Shown here in pieces: positions 43,171 to 51,879 of a DNA stretch of 60,436 bases; the stretch's first letter is position 1, and each line of letters opens with the position of its first letter. This DNA is from Prorocentrum cordatum (lineage: Eukaryota > Sar > Dinophyceae > Prorocentrales > Prorocentraceae), in NCBI GenBank assembly GCA_963575745.1, contig CAUYUJ010017961.1, positions 158,501-218,936 on the forward strand, written 5' to 3'. The notes under the pieces were generated by a model that searched no databases, was not told the origin of the DNA, and saw nothing but the letters and a program-made list of their open reading frames with translations. Both the position numbers and the translations under genes were made by a program.

Positions 43171-45675
43171 TCACGTGGCCGAAGGGCATGGGGCTCGCCC
43201 AGCAGAAGAACCGTCTCCAAGTGGTTTCAAAACTGGCGCAAACGGGGTGGACATGCCACGGCGAGCGCCCATGGACGACGCCGCGCGCCGGGCACCCAAG
43301 GGCGCCCGAACAAGGCTCCATGGCTGGAAGCCGCTCTGTACGAGTGGTGGTCCCACATGAGGTACTCCGTGGACTGGAAGGCGGCGGCCAAGCGAACCGC
43401 AGTTGCGGAGGAGAGGCCGAAGATGTTGGCCAGGTTCTCCCAATCCCTGCTGGTTACGAAGGCGAAGCAACTCGTCGCGGACTACTGCGTGGAGACAATG
43501 AAGCGGGGAGGCGTACCGAAGGTGCCGCAATTGGGGCCTCGGTGGTGGGTGAAGTGGCGGCGCTCCTACGGCCTCAGCATGAAGAAGCCGAACCGCAAGT
43601 GCAAGGTGCCAAAATGGTTGCTCCAATCCCGCTTCGAGACTATGATCTTGAACGTGGCCAGGGTCCGCGCAGCTGCGGAGGAGCTTTTGGGGCACGACCC
43701 GCACATCCTGAACTGGGACCAGTCGCCCTTTCACCACAACGAGTCTTCGTCGGCCTCCAAGCCGACATTGGCTGTAAAGGGTGGCATTGTCCCGCTTGTC
43801 GAGGCGCATGACGACAGCAGGGCTCGGTGGACAGCGAACCTGACGGCGTCGAGCGACGCGGAGGACATCCGCAGTTGCGGACAACCGCCAGCGGAGCTCA
43901 TGTTCAAGGGGGGACCTGTCATCGCTGAGGGCTTGGCCGCACATGCCCGCAGTTGCGGCTATCCGTCCTGGGTGAGCACGGCGACGTCCGAGAAGGGGTC
44001 CTACCGCGCAGACGACGTTGTATCATTCTTGCAGCGGCACTTGCGGGCCTGGCCCGCCGACACGCAGTTGCGGGGAAAGTGGCGCATCCTCATGGCCGAC
44101 GACCATAGCCCGCACAAAGCAGACGCTGTGCGGAGACTCGCCTGGCAGCGCGGCTACGTGCTGATCATTCACGGCGGGGGGGCGACCGCAGTTGCGCAGC
44201 CCGTGGACACGGACTTGAACCAGCACGTGAAGCGGCGGTACATTGCCCTCGAGACCAAAGCGTTGGTGCAGCAAATGGCGTTGGGGAAGCACGTGCCGCA
44301 GTTGCGGCGTTCCGATTGCGCCGACTTGATGGTGCCAGTGTTGGGCAATGTGCAATTGCACTTGGACGCCGCGAAAGGTTTCCTGAAAGTGGGAATTCGA
44401 GCGCCCTTCGACAAGTCAGGAGATCTCGAGATTTGCCGAGAGGCGGCGGAACTCTGGGAAGCAGGGGGGCTGCGGGCAAAAGTGGATGCCGCAGTCGCGG
44501 AGGTGAGGGAGGAATGCGGGCAGAAACGTTTGAAATGGTCCTACAATGACGCGCTGCGTCTCATACAGGAATACGAGAAACACGCCGCCACATATTCCGC
44601 GTTGAATGGGCTCGGCGATGAGGAGGGCGATGACGAGGGCGGGGAGGAGGAGGAGGATGAGGTGCGCGAGGAGCACGAGGAGGACGAAGAGCAAGAGGAG
44701 GCCTCGTGGGCCGAGGCTGTAGCGGAACAGTGCGATGCCGCAGTTGCGGCACCTGGGCCTCAAGGACCCTCGGTATCCATGGACTGCGTGGTCGACGCAG
44801 AGGCGGCCGAGCAGGTGGCAGTGGCGACGTCTTTGGCAGAAACGCTCCGCGAGGCGGAAGATATGCTGCGCCAAGTGGGCATGGAGAAACTAGCGCAGGA
44901 TTGCCGACAGCAACAACACAAACAAAAGAAGCGGTTGAGAGAGCTGGCGCGGGAGGACAACGAGATCCTGCGAGCGTTGACTGCCCGGCGAGACCACGAA
45001 GCCGCAGTGCTAGCGAAAAAGCGGCGCCTGGCGCTGGAAGCGAACGACAGGACGAAGGCGCTGCACGATCTCAAGAAGCAGATTCGAGAGGCCGAGGCCG
45101 CCTTGAGGGCAAAGAAGGAGGCCGCAGTTGCGGTGGAAACGGCTTTGGCAAACAAACACGCCCTAGCGCAGTGGAACCCCGAGGAATTCAAAATCAAGAA
45201 AAACAGGACGGCAGCTCTGGTCCGCCTGGCTCGCGGAAAGGGCGTCCTCTCAGACGAACAGAGGGGGGGGTGGGCATGGTTCAAGACGCATTGGGACGAG
45301 GAGATGTGCAAGCAGCACAAGGAGCAATGGCCGTTGACGTTTGCTGGGTGGCTGCAAAAAGTCGCGAACGACGCGGCGTCTGGGAACCGTTCGGCGCTGT
45401 CGCAATTCGTGCATTCGGAAACAGTGAGAACCCTGGGAGGGCAAATGGCGCTGGTAATCCCAGCCCTAGCGCGATGCAGGCCGCAGTTGCGGACCCACAG
45501 GAAGTCCAGCGCGAAGCTGTTTTCCCGAGCGGCGCCCGCGCGGGCAGGAGATGAGGCAAAACCGCAGTTGCTGTCTTCCAGCGGCTGCGAAAATAATCCT
45601 TTATCAGTCCCTTGCAATCCTCGCCCTCCTTCTGCTTATCCGCCAGTCCCTTTGTTGTTCTTTCAGTTCCTTTGA
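43130..45675 (+). CDS. Pogo-like DDE transposase with helix-turn-helix and coiled coil
   Basis: The frame is open from 43,024; the coherent part starts with SPSRRTVSKWFQNWRKRG, a helix-turn-helix-like segment. RPNKAPWLEAALYEWWSHMR and RWWVKWRRSYGLSMKKPNRK resemble CENP-B/Tigger-type DNA-binding helices. The DDE core has LNWDQSPFHH (Asp codon 43,717), ILMADDHSPHKADAVRRL (Asp 44,098) and AQPVDTDLNQHVKRRY (Asp 44,206). Exactly 35 residues lie between the second and third Asp. This cuts and joins the element ends and fits the TA target duplication. A Glu/Asp stretch and a long coiled coil (45,000-45,170) follow. The true N-terminus is unclear because gene E overlaps in another frame. Confidence 0.8.
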
Positions 45676-45750
45676 GTCCTCGCCCTCCTTGTGCCACTCC
45701 TCGAATCCCCTTTGTCTCCTCCCTCCATCCGAGCCCGCGCCCATTCACGA
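45605..45750 (+). promoter_or_regulatory. Pyrimidine-rich tract upstream of gene F
   Basis: cctcgccctccttctgctt, ctttgttgttctttcagttcc and cccctttgtctcctccctcc, followed directly by the DinoSL-like relic. Confidence 0.5.
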
Positions 45751-45756
45751 TCCATT

Positions 45757-45778
45757 TCCGTAGCCACCGTGGCTCGAG
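45757..45778 (+). other. DinoSL-like relic before gene F (18 of 22 positions)
   Basis: It begins TCCGTAGCCA and ends GGCTCGAG, with the same 22-nt length as the dinoflagellate spliced leader. It differs only at three central Ts and one late A. Relict SLs are known marks of trans-spliced mRNAs copied back into dinoflagellate genomes. Confidence 0.65.
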
Positions 45779-45890
45779 GTGGCGCACGCGAAGACCCAGG
45801 CATGCGGCCGCCCGCGCGCCCGAGCGCATCCTCTGGAAGTACGGACCGTGGAATTCGATTCGCCAGAACGGTGTTCATCCACAGCGCTGA

Positions 45891-47939
45891 GAAGGAGAAG
45901 GGAGGCGAGGACGAGAAGAGAAGGAGGAGGCAGGCGAGGACGAGAAAGCCGCAGTTGCGGATGATGACGACGACCAGCGGACGCAAGATGGCGACAGCAC
46001 CGTCGCGTCCTCGGCTGTCTCCGCTGACGAGGCTGAGCCGCGGGGAGGTGCGGGAGCCGCAGTTGCGGCAGCACAGAACTCCTACATGCCGAGAGCGCTG
46101 TCGTCGCGGAGAACCTGGACTCGGGTACCCGTCATCCAGACAAGCAGTCTGTCGGAAAACCAAAGAGCTCTCGTCGACGCATGGGAGGAGAGAACGGGGT
46201 ACGAAGCGGGGCGGGTCGGCTTCTACGTGGCCAACTTCGGAGGGACTGCAGCTAGACCCGTGCAACGCGCGGACGAGTGGGCGCAGCTCCGCGCGAACCC
46301 TGCCCAGATCATCGCCCTGTGCGAGTGCGACGACGAGACCTGCGCGGTACTCAGTGGGGAGCGCGACGCGAGGGGCAGTGCAGCCGCAAGTGCGGACGAT
46401 ACGTTTCGGAATCGGACTCACTACAACTACCTGTGCATTAAGGGCGGCGAGCCATCAGGGACCCTCCTTGTTGGCATCGGGGACCGCAGTGGCGGCCACA
46501 TTGAACACGTCGACTTTGCGAGGCTCTTCCACAAGCAGGAGAAGCCCAAAACGAAGAAGAAAAAGAACAAGTCCGCAGTTGCGGATGTTCCTGCGCCAAA
46601 GTGGCACAACAAGTACTCCAGGGCGATGGTGGTGCACGTCCACCACAGCTTGGCCAACCGAGACTGGGGCGTCACGAAGCTCCATGAGTTCTACAACTGG
46701 TTCGTCGCCTACGTCAGGGATTGGAACGTGAAGGTCTGCATGGGGGACTTCAACATGTGCATGTTCCAGCTTGTGTCCTGGCGCCGCAGTTGCGGCCTGA
46801 CTGTGGACGTCGCCGCGCGGACCCCCTGGAAGACAACAGGCGGCCAGCCCAGGGCAGACAGCATGGCGATTATGTTCATAAGCTGCCCTGGGCAGTACAA
46901 GCTTCACCATGGCCTGAGTGTTCTGCGCGGCCGCGAGGGCGGGTTCTTGACGACCCAGCATGATCCGTCGTTCCGCGTCTTCGACTACACGAATGGCCCC
47001 GGGAAGATGCTTCAGACTTACGTTCCCAAGGCTGAGGCCGTAGAAGACAAGATGCGCGCCTTCCTGGCGCCATCTGGCGAATCCTTGGCCGCAGTTGCGG
47101 ATTTCGAGGAAAGGATGGCGCGCAGGGCACGCGAGGAGTTTGCGCCTCATCCCTTCAGAGTGAAGCAGGGCAAACTCGACGACAAGATATGGCATGGCGC
47201 CGTCGGCAGGGCGAGGCACGGAGCGCACTTCCCCCCGGTGGCTTTCACGCACCATACGCGCCGCAAGTCACCTGAAAGACTCGCCGCGAGGGTGGAAAGG
47301 CACGCACAGAAGAGGGGCAAGGGGGCCAAAGAAGACGGCAGGAAGGGCGGCAAGAAGGGCAGCTACGCACACTCCGCAGTTGCGGGGAAGGGCGCCCGAC
47401 CCCAGATGGAAACCGCAGTTGCGGGGAGAGACGCTGGGGCTGAGCGAGCAGAGAACACGCCACCGCCGCGAGCTGCCAACGGCGACGATGCGACCCCTTC
47501 TCATGCCGCAGTGGCGGCTGGGTCCTGGGGCGCGAGCGGCAGCGGCGCATGGGAGGAGCGCTGGCGGGGCTGGCGCTCGAGCGGATGGGGCGCTGATGGC
47601 GCGCAGTGGTGGCCTCTGATGTGGCCGCAGTTGCGGACAATGCCCCTGAGGGCTCGCCTCCTCAGCATGAAGTCGAGTGGGGCTCGAGCGGGCGAGCGGC
47701 CGAGCGCCGCCCGTGGACCTGGGAGGCGCGGCGTTGGTGATGGCCGCAGTTGCGGGCAAGTGGAGCACGGCGTTGATAGCCGCAGTTGCGGACAGTGTAC
47801 GCAGGACAAATCATCATCAACATCATCATATCATCAGCCTCTTGTGAAGACGTTCAAAGCAGTGCCGGGGGACTGCTTTGAACGCGTTCAAAGCAGTGCC
47901 GGGGGGCTGCTTTCGATCGCCCCCTCGAATCCGTTATAA
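45891..47939 (+). CDS. Transposon gene F: EEP-superfamily nuclease-like protein
   Basis: The frame is open from 45,891 with an acidic lead (EKEEAGEDEKAAVADDDDDQ); the first in-frame ATG is 46,086 (MPRALSSRRTWTRVPV). VGFYVANFGGTA, then QIIALCECDDETC, then VKVCMGDFNMCMF, then RADSMAIMFI follow the EEP order: strand with Asn, catalytic Glu, GDFN, and a D-x-(I/M) strand. Such enzymes cut DNA, RNA or phosphoesters using metal. The protein then becomes basic and Gly/Ala/Arg-rich. The frame runs on through the right-end hairpins and stops at a TAA within the right TIR, so the gene has no 3' spacer. A LINE endonuclease relation is possible but the sequence is far from both LINEs here. Confidence 0.6.
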   Translation, partial: EGEGRRGREEKEEAGEDEKAAVADDDDDQRTQDGDSTVASSAVSADEAEPRGGAGAAVAAAQNSYMPRALSSRRTWTRVPVIQTSSLSENQRALVDAWEERTGYEAGRVGFYVANFGGTAARPVQRADEWAQLRANPAQIIALCECDDETCAVLSGERDARGSAAASADDTFRNRTHYNYLCIKGGEPSGTLLVGIGDRSGGHIEHVDFARLFHKQEKPKTKKKKNKSAVADVPAPKWHNKYSRAMVVHVHHSLANRDWGVTKLHEFYNWFVAYVRDWNVKVCMGDFNMCMFQLVSWRRSCGLTVDVAARTPWKTTGGQPRADSMAIMFISCPGQYKLHHGLSVLRGREGGFLTTQHDPSFRVFDYTNGPGKMLQTYVPKAEAVEDKMRAFLAPSGESLAAVADFEERMARRAREEFAPHPFRVKQGKLDDKIWHGAVGRARHGAHFPPVAFTHHTRRKSPERLAARVERHAQKRGKGAKEDGRKGGKKGSYAHSAVAGKGARPQMETAVAGRDAGAERAENTPPPRAANGDDATPSHAAVAAGSWGASGSGAWEERWRGWRSSGWGADGAQWWPLMWPQLRTMPLRARLLSMKSSGARAGERPSAARGPGRRGVGDGRSCGQVEHGVDSRSCGQCTQDKSSSTSSYHQPLVKTFKAVPGDCFERVQSSAGGLLSIAPSNPL
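47852..47910. repeat. Right subterminal double hairpin
   Basis: GTTCAAAGCAGTGCC...GACTGCTTTGAAC at 47,852-47,883 and a second diverged copy at 47,886-47,913. They mirror the left-end pair. Confidence 0.85.
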
Positions 47940-47951
47940 AGGCTTTCGGAT
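47934..47951 (-). repeat. Right terminal inverted repeat
   Basis: TTATAAAGGCTTTCGGAT, the exact reverse complement of 31,611-31,628. Confidence 0.85.
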
Positions 47952-47953
47952 TA
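47952..47953. other. TA target-site duplication, right
   Basis: TA directly outside the right TIR. Confidence 0.8.
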
Positions 47954-48483
47954 TACTGGGCGACCAGGACTGGACCGCGGAGCGCCTAGCTGCCTTCGCC
48001 TCTGTTAAGGTGGCGGGCATCCCGAAGCGCGGCTCCGACGAGTCTCGGCCGGTTGCTGTGGCGCCGGTCTGGCTCCGGGCCTGGCACTCGGCCCTCCTCC
48101 CTGACCTCCCCCCGCCCCCCCCCGAGGCTTCTGGTGAACGGGGTGCCGTCGCGTCCGCGGCGGGCTGGGCAGCCGCCCCGGGCCGCGCCGGGGCCGAGGT
48201 CGATCTCACTGAGGCTTACGATTCGATTTCGCACTCGGTGGCTGCTAAGGCCCTGACCCACTTAGGGGCGCCTCCGCCGGTCGTCCGGTGGCTCAGGCAC
48301 ACGCGGGCCGCCCCTCGCGTCTGCTGCGTCGCCGGAACCACGGCCCCGGCCATTTACCCTGCGACCGGCATCCCTGCCGGTTGCCCCTGCTCGGGCCGGG
48401 TCCTGGGGGCCGTGTTGCTTCCCTGGCATTTCGCCATGCGCACGCTCACTGAGGTCCGGTTCTGGTCCTACCCAGATCATTGA
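47954..48483 (+). pseudogene. Reverse transcriptase palm of LINE copy 2 (right part)
   Basis: The RT interrupted at 31,608 resumes with LGDQDWTAERLAAFASVKVA, then RGSDESRPVAVAPVWLRAWH. Motif A is VDLTEAYDSISHS and motif B is GIPAGCPCSGRVLG. The expected motif C (YxDD) reads FWSYPDH and a stop follows, so the second catalytic Asp is lost and the thumb and tail are absent. From 48,484 the sequence is unrelated and repeat-rich. Confidence 0.75.
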
Positions 48484-48585
48484 ATCCCGAAAAAATCCAG
48501 TAGCGAGCGGTGGCGACCGGTAGCGGCGATTCGTCGGTCGCGACCAGTCGCGACCGACCCGCGACCGACGTCGAAAACTCATCGT

Positions 48586-48653
48586 TCGCGACCGATCCGC
48601 GACCGATCCGCGACCGACCCGCGACCGACCCGCGACCGACCCGCGACCGACCA
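48586..48653. repeat. 11 bp tandem repeat (cgcgaccgacc), six copies
   Basis: Two units end gatc and four end gacc. Related gcgaccg sequence extends from about 48,508. Confidence 0.9.
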
Positions 48654-48664
48654 CGAAATCTCAG

Positions 48665-48747
48665 ATCTGAAGATGATCTGTCGACAGATCAACTTCATAT
48701 CACATTTTCTGACCTGGAGATGGCACGTCGACAGATCATCTTCAGAT
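48665..48747. mobile_element. Fold-back element with 21 bp perfect arms
   Basis: ATCTGAAGATGATCTGTCGAC at 48,665-48,685 is the exact complement of 48,727-48,747, with a 41 bp spacer. Each arm contains GATCTGTCGACAGATC-like self-complementary sequence. Related to 49,619-49,760. Confidence 0.8.
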
Positions 48748-48767
48748 GCGAGGGGTAACGAGGAGAG

Positions 48768-48950
48768 GGAGAATGAGGAGGAGGAGGAGGAGGAGGAGGA
48801 GGAGAAGGACGAGGAGGAGGTACCATGAAGAAAAAGGCGGGATGGGAAGGACCTGGAAGTAGGAGGACAAGATAGGAGAAGGAGAAGGAGGAGGAGGAGG
48901 CGGAGGAGGAGGAAAAGGGTGAGAGGAGGAGAGGGAGGACGACGACAACG
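48768..48950. repeat. (GAG)n purine tract
   Basis: Repeated gga/gag triplets. 48,951-49,270 has no recognised gene. Confidence 0.85.
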
Positions 48951-49269
48951 ACGTCTCATCCCATCCTAAACCATGGCTGGGAAGCCCAGGGATTCCCCCT
49001 TCCAAACAATGGGGTTCCATCCTTCCAAAATTTGGAGGCTCGGCCCTTGCGAAAAATCGGGTTCGATCCTTCCAGAATTCCGAGGCGCTTCCAGCTGCGG
49101 CGGCGAGGGGGCCAAGGTTGCCCAGGGGGAAATCAAAACCAAATATCCTCTCATCATCATCCCCAAGCCCCCCCCCCCCAGCGGGCGCGCTCTTTGCGCT
49201 GCGTGCGCTCTCTGCGCTCTCCGCGCAGCTCTCTGCGCAGCTCTGACCGCGCGCAGATGCGCGTGCAGC

Positions 49270-49515
49270 CCTGCCTTTCCCCCCCCCCCCCCCCCCTCCT
49301 CCTCCGGCCCGTCCTCCTCCTCCTCCTCCTCCTCCTCCTCTTCCTCCTCCTTTCTCTCCTCCTCCCCCTCCCCCTCCGCCTCCCCCCCGTCCTCCTCCTC
49401 CTCCTCCTCCTCCTTCTCCTCTCCTCCCACTCCCTCCTCCTCCTTCCGTCCTCCCCCTCCTCCTCCTCCCTCCTCCTCCTCCTCCTCTCCTCCTCCTCCC
49501 CCCCCCCCCCCCATC
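49270..49515. repeat. (CTC)n and poly-C tract
   Basis: CTC triplets with C-runs at about 49,279-49,297 and 49,498-49,513. Confidence 0.9.
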
Positions 49516-49618
49516 CTCGTCATCATTCTCCTTCCCCTCCTCACTCGTCCCCCTCCTCCAACCTACTCCACCAACTGTGCTCGCTCATTTTTCCTCAGAA
49601 GATGTCTCAAACGATTCG

Positions 49619-49760
49619 TATCTGAAGATGATCTGTCCACAGGCCACATTCACACCGCACTGTGTGATCTGAAGATGGTATGTCGACAGACCATCTTCAT
49701 ATTTACATCCAGACCGACAATACGATCTGTAGATTGTATGTCGACGGGTCATCTTCAGAT
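49619..49760. mobile_element. Second fold-back element related to 48,665-48,747
   Basis: ATCTGAAGATGATCTGTCCAC at 49,619 faces GTCGACGGGTCATCTTCAGAT ending at 49,760. Between them lies an inner pair, ATCTGAAGATGG...GTCGACAGACCATCTTCAT. It is longer and more diverged than the first copy. Confidence 0.7.
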
Positions 49761-50391
49761 TTGAGATTTCAGATTTTGACTCGATTATCTCCTAGGTTTC
49801 CTCCGTGCTGCCCCTGCCTCCCCTGCTAAAGCCCGCCTGAGGGCAGGGCCGGGCGCGGGCGACAGCTCGCTCTCTAACCTCAGGCCTGAATTCCCGAGAA
49901 GTGACCCATGGAAAGGGAGATGTGCGTTGGGGGGGAGTAGAGAAATATATCCTTGAGTCAGCAGGGCGGCATGGTAGACGACATGGGAAGGGCGGGGGGG
50001 GGGGCTCAGAATTATACAAGGGGTTGCAGGGTAGAGGGCAAGGAAGGGGGGGAGGTTGGGGAGTAGGGTCATATCTACTTGGGAGTTCAGGCCTGAGAAC
50101 GCTCGGCTACTCCACGCAGCCGCGGCAATGCTGCAGAACCGCCACCCATTCGGGCACGCGTGGTGGGGCTGATCTCCCCCTCGTTCCGTTCCCGCTGCCC
50201 CCGCTTCTCGCCCATCCCTCCCTTCCCCAAATCCTCTGTCCATCCTCTCCGCCCCTCCCCGATCCCCCTTCCTCTCGTCTCTCTATTTTTCTGCCGCCAC
50301 CAATCCTCGGGCAAATAGGGGGCCGACGCCAGTCCTCACCATGCCTTCCGAGGCGCACGCGCTGGCACAATTTTAGGGGGACCGAATATAT

Positions 50392-51810
50392 GGTAGTGCC
50401 GACGGCGCAAGCAGCGCCGCACCTCGTGACGAACCGTTGCCAGTCTTCGGGCTGGTAGCACCACGCCCATCGCGGGTTCAGTGGTGTCTGCCTGGCAACG
50501 TGAAAAAAAAACATATGATGTTTATTCACGAGGCTGTACTTGAATTCTGCATTAGCGTACGCCTGCTGCGCCAAAGCCTGGTACGTCACCAAAAAAACGC
50601 CTACAGCTGCCCTCAGCCGATCACACTCAGAAGACGACAAGAATTGACCCGCAGCACCCACCACGTCGTAAAACCTGATCAAGTGCTTAAACATCAGGGT
50701 CCTCGTTCTGAGACGCGCGCCCCCGCCGCCTGGCGCCGATTCCTGGAATTCTCTCGAAAGCGCCAGGCCCGCCCGCGCCAGACTCTTGGCTTCTGCAGCT
50801 TTTATGATGTGCGACAACACAGGGTAGTCTGCATGGGGGCTATCAGGATCACGAATGAACATCGACAGCCTGAAATTCGAAAGCCGATGAGGCAGGGCAA
50901 GCTCACGGTAGATCTCTTGAACGCGGGTCCACACAATGCGAACTCTGTCGCTAATAAGGCCGCCCAATTCCTCGTAAATTAGCTCATACAAGAGGTTCGC
51001 CACAGCGTGGCCAGCCACGCCCAGGTCCACCGTATGCATTACATCGATGGCTAGGCATTGGAGCGTTACTCCCCAAGTAGTAGATAGTGGGTGAAGGGAA
51101 ACGTACCCGCGCTCGTGCCGCGACCAATGGTTCGGATCATTACTGGCATTGGCGAAATCATTCCACGGATTATCTGTTTTGTTCGCCGTGCAAAGCCAGC
51201 AGAACCTGTCGTCTCCAGGATGCGGAGTTCCCAAACTAGTAACATATTCCAAATCCCCTAAAACTGAATGTATAAACGCCCTATACGGCTCCTCCCGACT
51301 GCACAATCCCCGCCTAACTCTGCGCGAACCGAATCTAAGCCATTGCCGTTCCAATCCGCCGCTCTCGCCGTGGAGAGATTCCCCTCATGGGGGCGCCCCA
51401 GGCCGTGAAACCGCCCCCCGCCAGCCGACGACTTCGACAACGACGACGTCCCCGTCGACGACGGGGCCGCGCGAAACGCAAGCATCGCCAACATTTCCCG
51501 TTACTTCGAATCGTCATCTCCTTTCTCTCTCGCCCATCCCTCCGCCTGCCTAGCCCCACGCCCTCCTTCCCTTCCCCCCCCCCCCCCCCCCCCCCCTCAT
51601 CCAAACTCTCGTCGCGCGCACCCCTCGCCATCTACCCGTCCACTCCTGCTTCCCAGCGGACCGCCGAGCCGTCGCGCGGCTCCCTGGCCGACTGCAGGGC
51701 GAAGGGGCACGGGCCGAGAAGTGAGAGTGGACCGACTGGGAGGGGGGGGGGGGGGAGAGAGAAGGGAGAGAGGGGAGGGGCAGAGGAGGCGAGAGGGATC
51801 GGGAGAAGAG

Positions 51811-51879
<69 letters not shown>

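Larger units (their letters stand above)
32536..47791 (+). repeat. Dispersed 12-mer CCGCAGTNGCGG, ~56 copies, one orientation
   Basis: Approximate starts of the T form: 32536, 33685, 33727, 33790, 33924, 34152, 34769, 35020, 35435, 35711, 36191, 36344, 37304, 37690, 39928, 40230, 40969, 40998, 42500, 42776, 43397, 43868, 43948, 44297, 44737, 45120, 45480, 45947, 46056, 46571, 46780, 47090, 47375, 47411, 47624, 47740 and 47780. G form: 32600, 32630, 36926, 36946, 37482, 39329, 40616, 42177, 46484 and 47504. C form: 32711, 33313, 34488, 34983, 36232 and 44489. A form: 36000, 39464 and 39487. Another 15-20 sites differ by one base (for example 33139, 34511, 39364, 41710, 44063, 44186). No reverse-orientation copy (CCGCNACTGCGG) and no copy outside the transposon was seen. 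Translations are AAVA, RSCG or PQLR by frame. Confidence 0.92.
31611..47951 (+). mobile_element. 16.3 kb pogo-like DNA transposon nested in LINE copy 2
   Basis: Terminal inverted repeats of 18 bp (ATCCGAAAGCCTTTATAA) start at 31,611 and end at 47,951, each directly flanked by TA (31,609-31,610 and 47,952-47,953). Deleting 31,611-47,953 restores the LINE RT reading frame. Inside are at least six + strand genes including a DDE transposase with DD35D spacing. TA targets and a DD(30s)D triad are typical of the Tc1/mariner-pogo group, though known members are mostly 1-5 kb with one or two genes. All genes carry a stop or frame change, so the copy may be inactive unless introns or sequencing errors explain them. 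Confidence 0.85.

Noticed and set aside
32536-47791. CCGCAGTTGCGG as an intron boundary or as a conserved protein motif (AAVAD)
   Set aside because: It occurs in all three frames and in spacers, and removing 12 bp never changes frame, so neither explanation is supported by sequence alone.
31611-47951. Polinton/Maverick or giant-virus-like insert
   Set aside because: No DNA polymerase B, packaging ATPase or capsid-like protein was recognised, and the TA target with a DD35D transposase fits the pogo/Tc1 group.
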